64,000 nt of DNA from Pseudomonas chlororaphis. Its GTDB lineage: Bacteria; Pseudomonadota; Gammaproteobacteria; Pseudomonadales; Pseudomonadaceae. A program made the position numbers and the translations under genes. Shown here piece after piece: positions 8,722 through 17,595 of the stretch (positions are counted from its first letter, which is position 1; every line of letters starts with the position of its first letter). The stretch spans positions 62,001-126,000 of the forward strand of contig NZ_MSCT01000022.1 of the NCBI RefSeq assembly GCF_001921865.1, given 5' to 3'. The notes beneath the pieces were generated by a model. That model saw nothing but the letters and a program-made list of their open reading frames with translations, was not told the origin of the DNA and did no database searches.

Positions 8722-10506
8722 TTATGCCTGGACCAGCGGGCCGGGGTTCTTCAGGTACTGCTCGCGAATCGCGCGGGCCGACCAGTAGGTCAACGCGGCC
8801 ACCAGGCCGGTCGGGTTGTAGCCCAGGCCCTGGGGGAAGGCAGAGGCGCCCGGGACGAACACGTTGTGCACGTCCCAGCTCTGCAGGTAGCGGTTCAGGG
8901 CACTGGTCTTCGGGTCGGTGCCCATGATCGCGCCGCCGTTGAGGTGGGTGGTCTGGTAGGACGCGGTGTTGAAGTGCTCGCCGACCTTCTTGCCCAGCAG
9001 GGCGATGGCCTTGGGGTTCATCGCCTCGGCGATCTTGCCCATCTTCTCGACCATGAAGCGGTTCATCTTGATGTCGTTTTCCTGCCAGTCGAAGGTCATG
9101 CGCAGCAGCGGCAGGCCGTAGGCGTCGCGGTACACCGGGTCGAGGTCGAGGTAGTTGCCGCGGTAGGACTGGTGGGCGCCGTGGGCGTCCATCGACACCT
9201 GGTGGGTGTAGTAGTCGGCGGTGGCCTTCTTCCAGGCGCTGCCCCAGGCCGGGGTCCCCGGCGGGTTGGAGGTACCGGCGATCGGCCGGCTGCCGGCCTG
9301 GTTGACCCAGAATGGCGAGCCGCCGACGAAGCCGTGGGGGCCGTGGTCGAAGTTGTCGGCGTTGAAGTCGTCCACCGCCACGCCGTTGCCTCCGGCGCCG
9401 ATGAAGTTGTTGGTGTGCACGTCCTTGTCGAAGTAGGCCTTGATGGTGGCCATGTTCTGGTAGGCGAAGTTCTTGCCCACCACGCCTTCGCCGGTGATCG
9501 GGTCGTACGGCTTGCCAATGCCGGACAGCAGCATCAGGCGCACGTTATGGAACTGGAACGCGCCGAGGATCACCAGGTCCGCCGGCTGCTCGATCTCGCG
9601 ACCCTGGCCGTCGACATAAGTAACGCCGGTGGCGCGGGTCTTGGTGCTATCGAGGTTGACCTTGAGCACGTGGGAGTTGGGGCGCAACTCGAAATTCGGC
9701 AGCGGCTTGAGGGCCGGCAGGATGTTCACGTTCGGTGAGGCCTTGGAGTACATGTAGCAGACGTAGCCGCTGCAGAACCCGCAGAAGTTGCACGGGCCCA
9801 TTTGCGCGCCATAGGGGTTGGTGTAGGGCCCCGAGGTGTTGGCCGACGGCAGGTTGTAGGGCTTGTAGCCGACTTCGCTGGCGGCTTTCTGGAACAGCTG
9901 GGCGGAGTAGGTGTTCTTCTGCGACTCCAGCGGGAAATGCTCCGAACGGTCCGGCGCATAGGGGTTGCCGCCCTTGCCTTCGCCCACCAGCTGGCCCTTC
10001 ACGGTCCAGGCCTGGCCCGAGGTGCCGAAGACTTTTTCCGCGTAGTCGAAGAACGGCTCCAGCTCTTCGTAGGTAACGCCGAAGTCCTGGATGGTCATGT
10101 CCTTGGGGATGAAGTTTTTGCCGTAGCGCTCTTCATAGTGGCTGCGCATGCGCAGCTCGATCGGGTCGGCGCGAAAGTGCACGCCGGACCAGTGCAGGCC
10201 GGCGCCGCCGACGCCGTTGCCCGGCAGGAACGCGCCGAGCTGGCGGTTCGGCAGGGCCACGTCGTTGACGCTGTGGCGAATGGTCACCGTCTCCCGGGAA
10301 ATGTCCTGGAACAGCTTTTTACGCACGCTGTAGGTCAGTTCGTCGATCACCTGCGGGTAGTTGCCGTCCGGGTAGGTGTCCTGCATCGGCCCGCGCTCCA
10401 ACGCCAGCACGTTGAGTCCGGCCTCGGTCAGTTCCTTGGCCATGATCGCGCCGGTCCAGCCAAACCCGACGATCACCGCGTCGACCTTCTTCATTACCGT
10501 TGCCAT
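8722..10506 (-). CDS. GMC-type FAD dehydrogenase subunit (gluconate 2-dehydrogenase alpha-like)
   Basis: Catalytic flavoprotein of 594 residues that oxidises a sugar acid in the periplasm. The dinucleotide-binding GFGWTG is at residues 14-19, and the C-terminal GMC region carries conserved HLNGG and NPTGL segments. It lacks its own signal peptide and is presumably exported in complex with the Tat-exported gamma subunit. The ATG at 10506 lies two bases after the gamma-subunit stop, with GAGAGGG seven bases upstream. Gluconate is the likely substrate by analogy with P. aeruginosa PA2264-PA2266; 2-ketogluconate or a related polyol is possible. Confidence 0.93.
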   Translation of the reverse strand: MATVMKKVDAVIVGFGWTGAIMAKELTEAGLNVLALERGPMQDTYPDGNYPQVIDELTYSVRKKLFQDISRETVTIRHSVNDVALPNRQLGAFLPGNGVGGAGLHWSGVHFRADPIELRMRSHYEERYGKNFIPKDMTIQDFGVTYEELEPFFDYAEKVFGTSGQAWTVKGQLVGEGKGGNPYAPDRSEHFPLESQKNTYSAQLFQKAASEVGYKPYNLPSANTSGPYTNPYGAQMGPCNFCGFCSGYVCYMYSKASPNVNILPALKPLPNFELRPNSHVLKVNLDSTKTRATGVTYVDGQGREIEQPADLVILGAFQFHNVRLMLLSGIGKPYDPITGEGVVGKNFAYQNMATIKAYFDKDVHTNNFIGAGGNGVAVDDFNADNFDHGPHGFVGGSPFWVNQAGSRPIAGTSNPPGTPAWGSAWKKATADYYTHQVSMDAHGAHQSYRGNYLDLDPVYRDAYGLPLLRMTFDWQENDIKMNRFMVEKMGKIAEAMNPKAIALLGKKVGEHFNTASYQTTHLNGGAIMGTDPKTSALNRYLQSWDVHNVFVPGASAFPQGLGYNPTGLVAALTYWSARAIREQYLKNPGPLVQA

Positions 10507-10508
10507 GC

Positions 10509-11252
10509 TCAAGCCCTCTCGCCGCGAATCGACACTGCCGGGAAAGGGTATTGCTCGTTGCGTTCCACCCAGTCCATGAAATCGGCGCGCGCGCCGGGGA
10601 AGCCGATCATCGTCCAGCCGACCATGCCTTTATTGCCGCCGTGGATCGGGTCGCAGAAGAACCCTTCCTTGGTGTTTTGCAGCAGCAGGTTGAAGAAAAT
10701 CTTCGGCGGAACGCTGTCGAACTGGGGTTTTCCGGCTTCAAGCTGCTTGAGCAAATCGTCTCGGGTAGCGCTGTCTTGCGCGGCAAATGTTTTACCGTTG
10801 AAGGCTTTCGACCAAGCGTCCGTCGCGGCAATGCCCAGGCGATAGATCTCCTTGGGCACCAGCTTGCTCTGCCAGCCCATCTCCGGCGCGGCATCGGCAT
10901 TGAACGGGCCTTGCATGTACCACAGGGCGCCGGCGGCGTAGGGGGTGTTCATCTGCCGGTCGATGTATTCCGGCACCCCGGCTTCCAGGGCGCCCGGGCC
11001 TTGTTCGTCGGCCGGGATCAGGCGCGCGACCGCCGCCTGGATAAAAGCCCACTCTTCGGCGGTGAAATAGGTCGGCTGATATGCCTCGGTACTGGCCGGG
11101 GCCCGAGCCGGTTCGGCGGGCTTGGCCGCTTCGGGAGCGGCCATCAGCATCGAGCTGCCAAGGCCGGTACTGGCGACCGTGACCACCGGGATCAAGGTCA
11201 GGGATTTGCGCAAAAACTCACGCCGCGGGTTGTCTTGCTCGTGATCAGACAT
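10509..11252 (-). CDS. Gluconate 2-dehydrogenase gamma subunit (subunit 3), Tat signal
   Basis: Small subunit of the membrane dehydrogenase, 247 residues. The N-terminus carries a twin-arginine signal (RREFLRK, residues 10-16) followed by a hydrophobic stretch, so it likely carries the flavoprotein subunit through the Tat pathway. The ATG at 11252 has GAGGTG seven bases upstream; an in-frame extension to 11366 has no such site. It is the first gene of a tight three-gene operon in the order gamma, flavoprotein, triheme cytochrome. Confidence 0.93.
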   Translation of the reverse strand: MSDHEQDNPRREFLRKSLTLIPVVTVASTGLGSSMLMAAPEAAKPAEPARAPASTEAYQPTYFTAEEWAFIQAAVARLIPADEQGPGALEAGVPEYIDRQMNTPYAAGALWYMQGPFNADAAPEMGWQSKLVPKEIYRLGIAATDAWSKAFNGKTFAAQDSATRDDLLKQLEAGKPQFDSVPPKIFFNLLLQNTKEGFFCDPIHGGNKGMVGWTMIGFPGARADFMDWVERNEQYPFPAVSIRGERA

Positions 11253-11557
11253 GGGGGTGCACCTCACTAGGCATTCACGGGTTGGGCAGCCGACGTCATG
11301 GCGTGGCTTGTCGTTCTGGCGGCGACAGGGGTCGACCCCGACACCGGAAAAAGCACAGTTCAGCAAAATCTGGTTACAAATGATAGCAGCCTAAGTATTC
11401 AAATGAATCGTTTGCGCAGGAAAAAAGTCGCAATTGGCGGGAAAACAACCGTCATTGCCTGTGCTTCACGTTTCTTTGACATACCCCTCACAGGGCTTTG
11501 ACCGGGCCGGACGGAAGCTACGCGCTTTCCATCCTCATCCCCGGTCACGGCCCCTGC
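11253..11557. other. Divergent intergenic region between the dehydrogenase operon and tpbA
   Basis: A 305-base gap that must hold promoters in both directions. The middle part (about 11350-11480) is AT-richer than its surroundings and is the likely promoter zone. I could not identify a convincing -35/-10 pair or operator. The frame continuing upstream of tpbA to 11498 encodes no signal peptide and is treated as non-coding. Confidence 0.45.
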
Positions 11558-12214
11558 ATGCACAACTCTCGCGTCCTTCCAGCCCTCTGCCTGTCCCTGC
11601 TGACACTGCTTGCCTGGCCCCAGGCGCAGGCCGCCGACGCCGGTTCGACCCGCCCGGCGCAGTGGGCCCAGCCCGTGGCAACCCGCTACAACCTGTTCCA
11701 GATGTCGCCGACGCTCTACCGCAGCGCCTTGCCGGATAGCGGTGCGGTGCCCCTGCTGGAGCAGCTCAAGGTGGGAACAGTGATCAACTTCCTGCCGGAG
11801 TCCGACGCCAGCTGGTTGAAGACTCCGGGGATCAAGCAGGTGCAATTGCCTTACCGGACCAACCACGTGGACGACGCCGACGTGCTGGCGGCCTTGCGGG
11901 CGATCCAGACCGCCGAAAGCGAAGGCCCGGTGTTGATGCACTGCAAGCACGGCTCGGACCGCACCGGCCTGATGTCGGCGATGTATCGAGTGGTGGTGCA
12001 GGGCTGGAGCAAGGATGAGGCGCTGAATGAAATGACCGCCGGCGGGTTTGGCGACAGTTCCCACTTCAAGGACGGCATTCGCTACATGATGCAGGCCGAT
12101 ATCGACAAACTGCGCACCGCCCTGGCCAATGGCGATTGCAGCACCAGCGTGTTCGCCACCTGTTCGGTGAAAAGCTGGTTCGAGACGGTGAGCGCCAGCA
12201 AGCCGGCGAATTGA
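11558..12214 (+). CDS. tpbA: Periplasmic dual-specificity tyrosine phosphatase TpbA
   Basis: 218 residues. A signal peptide (about residues 1-25, ending AQA) directs it to the periplasm. The phosphatase loop HCKHGSDRTG gives the nucleophile C129 and R135 (C-x5-R), and the likely general acid is in VDDAD near residues 104-108. Length and motif order match P. aeruginosa TpbA, which dephosphorylates the diguanylate cyclase TpbB and so lowers c-di-GMP and biofilm formation. No tpbB homologue is in this window. The ATG at 11558 was chosen for the signal peptide; its ribosome site is weak. Confidence 0.88.
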   Translation: MHNSRVLPALCLSLLTLLAWPQAQAADAGSTRPAQWAQPVATRYNLFQMSPTLYRSALPDSGAVPLLEQLKVGTVINFLPESDASWLKTPGIKQVQLPYRTNHVDDADVLAALRAIQTAESEGPVLMHCKHGSDRTGLMSAMYRVVVQGWSKDEALNEMTAGGFGDSSHFKDGIRYMMQADIDKLRTALANGDCSTSVFATCSVKSWFETVSASKPAN

Positions 12215-12223
12215 ATGCGGGAC

Positions 12224-12244
12224 GGGGCATCGGATCGATGCCCC
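12224..12244. terminator. Hairpin between convergent tpbA and yheV
   Basis: GGGGCATC and GATGCCCC form a perfect 8-bp stem with a 5-base loop, nine bases after the tpbA stop. No T-run follows on either strand, so this is only a candidate bidirectional terminator. Confidence 0.45.
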
Positions 12245-12257
12245 GGATACCTGCGGA

Positions 12258-12545
12258 TTACTGGGGTTCGTCGGTTTTTTTCTTCAACTTGGGGTTGGGG
12301 AAAAACTGCACCGACTGGACCTTGGCGTCCGGCGCCTTGAGGGCCGTGGTGTTGACCCGCGTGCCCAGCTCCTTGGGCACCGACAGGCCCTGCTCGTTCA
12401 GGGTGTCGGAGTAACCGCACGCCACGCACTCGCGATGGGGAACGTCGTCTTCGCTCCACATCATCAACTTGTCCTGCTCGCTGCACGCCGGGCAGACCGC
12501 CCCGGCGATAAAGCGTTTTTTCGTCTTCACAGGCCCTTCGCTCAT
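12258..12545 (-). CDS. yheV: YheV family putative zinc-ribbon protein
   Basis: 95 residues with two CxxC pairs (C18/C21 and C40/C43) that would bind one zinc as a ribbon, followed by a Lys-rich tail. Its function is not established. Its ATG overlaps the prlC stop codon (ATGA), so the two are translationally coupled, an arrangement also seen with prlC in other gammaproteobacteria. Confidence 0.88.
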   Translation of the reverse strand: MSEGPVKTKKRFIAGAVCPACSEQDKLMMWSEDDVPHRECVACGYSDTLNEQGLSVPKELGTRVNTTALKAPDAKVQSVQFFPNPKLKKKTDEPQ

Positions 12546-14593
12546 GCCGCTGCGTCCTCGGTCAGGCCGCTGTGGCGCAAGAGTGCGTCAATCGACGGCG
12601 CGCGGCCGCGGAAATCGACGAACAGCACCATCGGCTCCTGGGAACCGCCGCGGGCCAGGATCGCCTCGCGGAAGGCGCGACCGGTCGCGGCGTTCAGCAC
12701 GCCTTCTTCCTCGAACTTCGAGAAGGCGTCGGCCGACAGCACTTCAGCCCACTTGTAGCTGTAGTAACCCGCCGCGTAACCGCCGGCGAAGATGTGCGCG
12801 AAGCTGTTGGGGAAACGGTTGTAGGCCGGCGGACGCATCACCGAAACCTCGTCGCGCACGCCTTCGAGCACCTGCAGCACGCCGCGGCCGTCGCCGTGGG
12901 TGGCATGCAGCTCGAAGTCGAACAGCGAGAACTCCAGCTGGCGCACCATCATCAGGCCGGACTGGAAGTTCTTCGCCGCGAGCATTTTTTCCAGCAGGTC
13001 CTGGGGCAGCGGCTCGCCGGTTTCATAGTGGCCGGAGATCAGCGCCAGGCCCTCGGGCTCCCAGCACCAGTTCTCCATGAACTGGCTCGGCAGCTCCACC
13101 GCGTCCCAGGCCACGCCGTTGATGCCGGAAACGCCGGCATGCTCGACGCGGGTCAGCAGGTGGTGCAGGCCATGGCCGAATTCGTGGAACAGGGTAGTGA
13201 CTTCGTCGTGGGTCAGCAGGGCAGGCTTGCCGCTGTCGGCCGGGGTGAAGTTGCACACCAGGTTGGCCACCGGGCTTTGCAGCACGCCGCCCGCGGTGCG
13301 GCGCCGGTCGCGGGCGCCGTCCATCCAGGCACCGCCGCGCTTGTTGGCGCGGGCATACAGGTCGAAGAAGAAGCGGCCCACGTGCTGGCCGTTTTCCTTG
13401 ATCTCGAACAGGCGCACGTCAGGGTGCCAGCTGTCGAAGCCCTTCAGCTCGGCGATCTCGATGCCGTACAGGCGCTGGACGATGGCGAACAGGCCGCCGA
13501 GTACCTTGTCGATCGGGAAGTAGGCGCGCAGGGTTTCCTGGGCCACGCTGTAGCGCTGCTCGCGCAGCTTCTCGCCGTAGAAACCACTGTCCCAGCTCTG
13601 CAGGTCCGGGCAGCCCTGTTCGGCGGCATAGGCTTTGAGCTGTTGCAGGTCCTGGACGGCGAACGGCTTGCTGCGCTTGGCCAGGTCGCGCAGGAAACTC
13701 AGCACCTGGTCACTGGACTCGGCCATCTTGGTGGCCAGGCTCAGTTCGGCGAAGTTGGCGTAGCCCAGCAGGCGGGCCAGCTCCTGGCGCAGGTCGAGGA
13801 TCTCTTCCATGACCGGACCGTTGTCGTTCTGGCCGGCGTTCGGGCCCTGGTCCGAGGCGCGGGTGCAGTAGGCGGCGTAGACTTCTTCGCGCAGCGCGCG
13901 GTCTTCGGCGTAGGTCATCACCGCGTAGTAGCTGGGGAATTCCAGGGTGATCAGCCAACCTTCCAGGCCCTTGGCCTGGGCCGCGGCAGCCATCTGCGCC
14001 TTGGCCGAAGCCGTCAGGCCGGCCAGCGCCGCGGCGTCGGTGACGTGCTTGGTCCAGGCCTGGGTGGCGTCGAGCAGTTGGTTGGAGAAACGGCTGCCCA
14101 GTTCGGAAAGCTTGCTCTGTACTTCGGCGTAACGCTTCTGCTGCTCCGGCGGCAGGTCGATACCCGACAGGCGGAAGTCGCGCAGGGAGTGTTCCAGGAT
14201 GGTTTTCTGCGCCACGTCGAAACCGCCGGCTTGCGGGCTATTGGCCAGGGCCTCGAAGGCCTGGAACAGCTCGCGGTTCTGCCCCAGTTCGGTGGAGTAG
14301 GCGCTCAGGGCCGGCAGGCAGGCCTCGTAGGCCTCGCGCAGTTCGGCGCTGTTGCACACGGCATTGAGGTGGCTGACCGGGCTCCAGGCCGCGCCCAGGC
14401 GATCGTTGAGTTCATCCATGGCCAGGACCAGGCCGGCCCAGGTCGGTTGCGCGCCCTGGTGCTTGAGGATATCAGCGATGGCGGCGCGGTTGTCAGCCAG
14501 GATCTGTTCGATGGCCGGCTGTACGTGCTCGGCGCGGATCGCCGAAAATGGCGGCAGGTCGTAGGGCTGCAGAAGAGGGTTGTTCACACTCAC
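12542..14593 (-). CDS. prlC: Oligopeptidase A (M3 metallopeptidase)
   Basis: Cytoplasmic zinc endopeptidase of 683 residues that degrades short peptides, including cleaved signal peptides. The HEFGH zinc site is at about residues 470-474, as in E. coli OpdA. The GTG at 14593 is chosen so that the protein begins with the family-typical NNPLL...YDLPPF segment; GTGs at 14602 and 14587 are also in frame and ribosome sites do not decide clearly. The final codons overlap yheV. It is divergent from the gamma-carbonic anhydrase-like gene. Confidence 0.95.
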   Translation of the reverse strand: MSVNNPLLQPYDLPPFSAIRAEHVQPAIEQILADNRAAIADILKHQGAQPTWAGLVLAMDELNDRLGAAWSPVSHLNAVCNSAELREAYEACLPALSAYSTELGQNRELFQAFEALANSPQAGGFDVAQKTILEHSLRDFRLSGIDLPPEQQKRYAEVQSKLSELGSRFSNQLLDATQAWTKHVTDAAALAGLTASAKAQMAAAAQAKGLEGWLITLEFPSYYAVMTYAEDRALREEVYAAYCTRASDQGPNAGQNDNGPVMEEILDLRQELARLLGYANFAELSLATKMAESSDQVLSFLRDLAKRSKPFAVQDLQQLKAYAAEQGCPDLQSWDSGFYGEKLREQRYSVAQETLRAYFPIDKVLGGLFAIVQRLYGIEIAELKGFDSWHPDVRLFEIKENGQHVGRFFFDLYARANKRGGAWMDGARDRRRTAGGVLQSPVANLVCNFTPADSGKPALLTHDEVTTLFHEFGHGLHHLLTRVEHAGVSGINGVAWDAVELPSQFMENWCWEPEGLALISGHYETGEPLPQDLLEKMLAAKNFQSGLMMVRQLEFSLFDFELHATHGDGRGVLQVLEGVRDEVSVMRPPAYNRFPNSFAHIFAGGYAAGYYSYKWAEVLSADAFSKFEEEGVLNAATGRAFREAILARGGSQEPMVLFVDFRGRAPSIDALLRHSGLTEDAAA

Positions 14594-14695
14594 GGTGGGC
14601 ACCTTGGCAGGAAGAAACGTGGCCCCATCTTAATTACAATCGACGCACACCGCAGCTATCGACTCCATTAATAAATATCAGAGCAGGTATCCAAC

Positions 14696-15241
14696 TTGGC
14701 CATTCGCAGCTACCAGCACCACACGCCCGCCCTGGGTCCCCGGGCCTTCGTCGACCGCTCGGCGGTGGTCATCGGCGACGTCGAAATCGGCGCCGACAGC
14801 TCGGTCTGGCCGCTGACGGTAATCCGCGGCGACATGCACCGCATCCGCATCGGCGCACGCACCAGCGTGCAGGACGCCAGCGTGCTGCACATCACCCACG
14901 CCGGCCCCTTCAACCCGGACGGCTTCCCGCTGCTGATCGGCGACGACGTGACCATCGCCCACAAAGTCATGCTCCACGGTTGCAGCATCGGCAGCCGGGT
15001 GCTGATCGGCATGGGCAGCATCGTCATGGACGGCGCGGTGGTGGAGGACGACGTGATCGTCGGCGCCGGCAGCCTGGTGCCGCCGGGCAAGCGCCTGGAA
15101 AGCGGCTTCCTCTACGTCGGCAGCCCAGTGAAACAGGCGCGCCCGCTAACCGACAAGGAGCGCGCCTTCTTCACCTACAGCGCCGCCAACTACGTGAAGC
15201 TCAAGGACCTGCATCTGGCCGAAGGCTACGACCAGGCTTGA
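14696..15241 (+). CDS. Gamma-carbonic anhydrase family protein (left-handed beta-helix)
   Basis: 181 residues of hexapeptide-repeat left-handed beta-helix with the gamma-class metal-site histidines in HITHAG and HKVMLHG. Proteins of this YrdA/PaaY-like group bind zinc, but carbonic anhydrase activity is often low or unproven. No ATG gives a full-length product; the TTG at 14696 preserves the conserved N-terminus (AIRSYQHH) with GCAGGT seven bases upstream. It may be co-transcribed with the HAD phosphatase 27 bases on. Confidence 0.9.
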   Translation: MAIRSYQHHTPALGPRAFVDRSAVVIGDVEIGADSSVWPLTVIRGDMHRIRIGARTSVQDASVLHITHAGPFNPDGFPLLIGDDVTIAHKVMLHGCSIGSRVLIGMGSIVMDGAVVEDDVIVGAGSLVPPGKRLESGFLYVGSPVKQARPLTDKERAFFTYSAANYVKLKDLHLAEGYDQA

Positions 15242-15268
15242 GCCCCGCCCCACTGCCCAGGAATTCCC

Positions 15269-15919
15269 ATGCATTACCAAACCGTACTCTTCGACCTCGA
15301 CGGCACCCTGACCGACCCGCGCGAAGGCATCACCCGTTCGATCCAGTTCGCCCTCGGCAAGCTGGGCATCGACGAACCGGACCTGAGCAAACTGGAGCAC
15401 TTCATCGGCCCGCCGCTGTTGCAGGCGTTCATGCAGTTCTACGGCTTCGACGAAGCCCGGGCCTGGGAGGCGGTGAATTTCTACCGCGAGCGGTTCAAGG
15501 TTACCGGCCTGTATGAAAACCGCGTGTTCGACGGCGTCACGCCCCTGCTGGAAACCCTCGCCGGGCAGGGCCGCCAGCTGTATATCGCGACCTCCAAGCC
15601 CTGGGTGTTCGCCCGCGAGATCGCCCGGCATTTCGATTTCGCCCGGCACTTCAAGGTGATCTACGGCAGCGAACTGGACGGCACCCGCACCGACAAGGTC
15701 GAGCTGATCCGCCACCTGGTGAGCGAGGAAGGCCTGGACCCGCGCGACACCCTGATGATCGGCGACCGCAAGCACGACCTGATCGGCGCCCGCCGCAACG
15801 GCCTGGACGCGGCGGCAGTGGGTTACGGCTTCGGCAGCCACGAAGAACTGAGCGCCGAGGCGCCGGCGTATCACTTCCGGACCCTGGATGAATTGCATCA
15901 AGCGTTTTTGCGGCGTTGA
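15269..15919 (+). CDS. HAD family hydrolase (phosphoglycolate phosphatase/5'-nucleotidase-like)
   Basis: 216 residues. HAD motif I DLDGT is at residues 9-13 with D9 as nucleophile, and the C-terminal motif IV appears as GDRKHD. The cap insertion after motif I marks it as subfamily I. The physiological substrate is unknown; relatives act on phosphoglycolate or nucleoside monophosphates. It follows the gamma-carbonic anhydrase-like gene closely and ends 9 bases before a REP pair. Confidence 0.88.
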   Translation: MHYQTVLFDLDGTLTDPREGITRSIQFALGKLGIDEPDLSKLEHFIGPPLLQAFMQFYGFDEARAWEAVNFYRERFKVTGLYENRVFDGVTPLLETLAGQGRQLYIATSKPWVFAREIARHFDFARHFKVIYGSELDGTRTDKVELIRHLVSEEGLDPRDTLMIGDRKHDLIGARRNGLDAAAVGYGFGSHEELSAEAPAYHFRTLDELHQAFLRR

Positions 15920-15928
15920 TCCGAGCGG

Positions 15929-15992
15929 ATCGCGAGCAAGCTCGCTCCTACAGTGATCGGTGTGCTTCTGTAGGAGCGAGCTTGCTCGCGAT
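15929..15992. repeat. REP pair, class A (inverted)
   Basis: Core GGAGCGAGCTTGCTCG at 15969-15992, with its inverted copy at 15929-15952. This class recurs at 18407, 25019, 29095, 30872, 33959, 41305 and, as single copies, at 31837 and 54114. Here it lies between convergent genes. Confidence 0.9.
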
Positions 15993-16001
15993 GGCGCCCT
16001 C

Positions 16002-17081
16002 TCAGGCGCTGCCCATCAAGGCTTTCAGCGCCGCCTTGCGCTCCATCGCCGGTAACCCGCCCAGCTTCTCCACCGCCTGATAGAACGCCGGCCACTCGCC
16101 GCCCACCTGCTTGAACAGCGCGGCGAACGCCGGTACCCACTGGTCGTACAGGCCAAAGGGCAGCAGCCGGGCATTGTTCAACGGGGCGTTGATCCAGAAG
16201 TCGTAGCGCGAGTCACCGTGCCATTGGCTGTCCTTCATCTGCTGGTAATCCCGGCGCAGTTGTTCGAACTCGGCGGCCTTGCGCTGGCGCATCGGCTCGG
16301 CGGGCAGCGGCAGCGTATAGAGGCGTTCCAGGCGCTGGCGGGTATCGAGAATCAGCTGGATGAACTGGTCGCGCTGCTTCACCTGGGCATCGCTGGCCGG
16401 CGGCAGGCCGCGGGCCGCGCGCCATTGCCGGGTGCCTTCCTGCTCGACGAAGGTGGCGAAGGACTCGTTGAATTCGGTGTCGTCCTGCACATAGAAGCGT
16501 TGGTGGGCCAGTTCGTGAAAGATCAGGGTCGCCAGGCGTTCGTCGCCCCAATGCAGCATCGAACTGAGGATCGGGTCGTTGAACCAGCCCAGGGTCGAGT
16601 AGGCCTCGACCCCGCCGATGGCCACGTCCATGCCCTGCTGCCGCTGCAAGGCCGCCTCGCCCCGGGCCGCGCCCTGGCTGTAGTAACCGCGATAGGCCAC
16701 GCAGCCGGCAATCGGAAAGCAGTGGGTCTGGGGGCTCAGGGAAAACTCCGGGGTGCTGAACACATTCCACACCACATAGGGCCGGCCGATGTCGGCGTAG
16801 AGGCGGTAGCTCTGGTTGTCCGGCAGGTGCAGGTGCTGGCTGGCAAAAAGCCGGGCTTTCTGCGACTGGGCCAGACGGGCGCGCAGTTGCGGGTCGCGAG
16901 CCGGGTCGGCGATCACTTGCTCGACCGGGGTACGCGCCTGGAGCAGCTGCCACTGGCCGCTGGCCAGCTGGCCGTAATAGCCGATGCTGGAACAACCGTT
17001 GAGCGACAAAAGCAGCAGGCCCGGAAACAAAAAGCGCAAAAGACGATCAAGTAACCCATGGCTTGAACGCGGCCTAATCAA
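16002..17081 (-). CDS. Predicted aminopeptidase lipoprotein (HELAH metalloprotease)
   Basis: 359 residues. The N-terminus is a lipoprotein signal ending LNGC with the lipidated Cys at residue 30, so the product should be anchored in the outer membrane. HELAH at residues 189-193 with NESFA shortly after (E206) forms a gluzincin-type zinc site typical of the predicted aminopeptidase family (COG4324). No ATG is in frame near the start; the TTG at 17081 is preferred because AAGGA lies nine bases upstream. It is divergent from the lipoprotein gene at 17141. Confidence 0.85.
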   Translation of the reverse strand: MIRPRSSHGLLDRLLRFLFPGLLLLSLNGCSSIGYYGQLASGQWQLLQARTPVEQVIADPARDPQLRARLAQSQKARLFASQHLHLPDNQSYRLYADIGRPYVVWNVFSTPEFSLSPQTHCFPIAGCVAYRGYYSQGAARGEAALQRQQGMDVAIGGVEAYSTLGWFNDPILSSMLHWGDERLATLIFHELAHQRFYVQDDTEFNESFATFVEQEGTRQWRAARGLPPASDAQVKQRDQFIQLILDTRQRLERLYTLPLPAEPMRQRKAAEFEQLRRDYQQMKDSQWHGDSRYDFWINAPLNNARLLPFGLYDQWVPAFAALFKQVGGEWPAFYQAVEKLGGLPAMERKAALKALMGSA

Positions 17082-17140
17082 ATCGAATCATCCTTCGAGA
17101 GTCTGCCCACAAGACTATCTCGCCAGCCTGGAGTTTCGCT

Positions 17141-17554
17141 ATGCGCGTGTTGTTGCTGACCACCGGACTCTTGACCCTGAGCGGTTGCGCCGGATTGCCC
17201 GCCCCCGATCCGACGCAAGCCTGGATCGACCTCGACACCCACCAGGACACCGCCTTGCAAGCGCTGGAGGTCGACGAAAAGGCCTGGGTGGACCGCCGCT
17301 ATTTCGAGGTCCAGCCCGGCAACCATGAGCTGAAGGTGCGCTATCAGTTCGCCGTGGAGCCCACCAATATCGGCCCGGACAGCGAGCCCTTGTGGCGTGA
17401 CTGCCAGTTGAACGTGAAGTACAAGGACTTCAACGCCGGCCAGCGCTACCAACTGCAGACCGGCAACATCGGCTTCCGGCCCTGGGCCAAGCTCTACGAC
17501 CAGCAGCGCAATCTGGTGGGCACCGGCCAACCCGCGGGCTGCCAGCGCACCTGA
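17141..17554 (+). CDS. PA0061/PA0062 family lipoprotein, first copy
   Basis: 137 residues with a lipoprotein signal (lipobox LSGC, Cys16). The mature part matches the next gene in pattern: an AW[IV]D opening, R-RYF-V-PG-HEL-VR, and FNAGQRYQL-FNAKREL-like stretches. The two are therefore tandem duplicates about 40 bases apart. Function is unknown. GGAG lies seven bases before the ATG. Confidence 0.88.
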   Translation: MRVLLLTTGLLTLSGCAGLPAPDPTQAWIDLDTHQDTALQALEVDEKAWVDRRYFEVQPGNHELKVRYQFAVEPTNIGPDSEPLWRDCQLNVKYKDFNAGQRYQLQTGNIGFRPWAKLYDQQRNLVGTGQPAGCQRT

Positions 17555-17595
17555 TCGGCGCTATGCTTGCGGCTTCTCCCCGGACGGCCGACGCC

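Noticed and set aside
7084..9738. A very long rightward open frame (884 codons) antisense to the radical SAM and triheme cytochrome genes
   Set aside because: It is antisense to two clearly conserved genes; long antisense frames are expected in GC-rich DNA, and its product is low-complexity with no domain.
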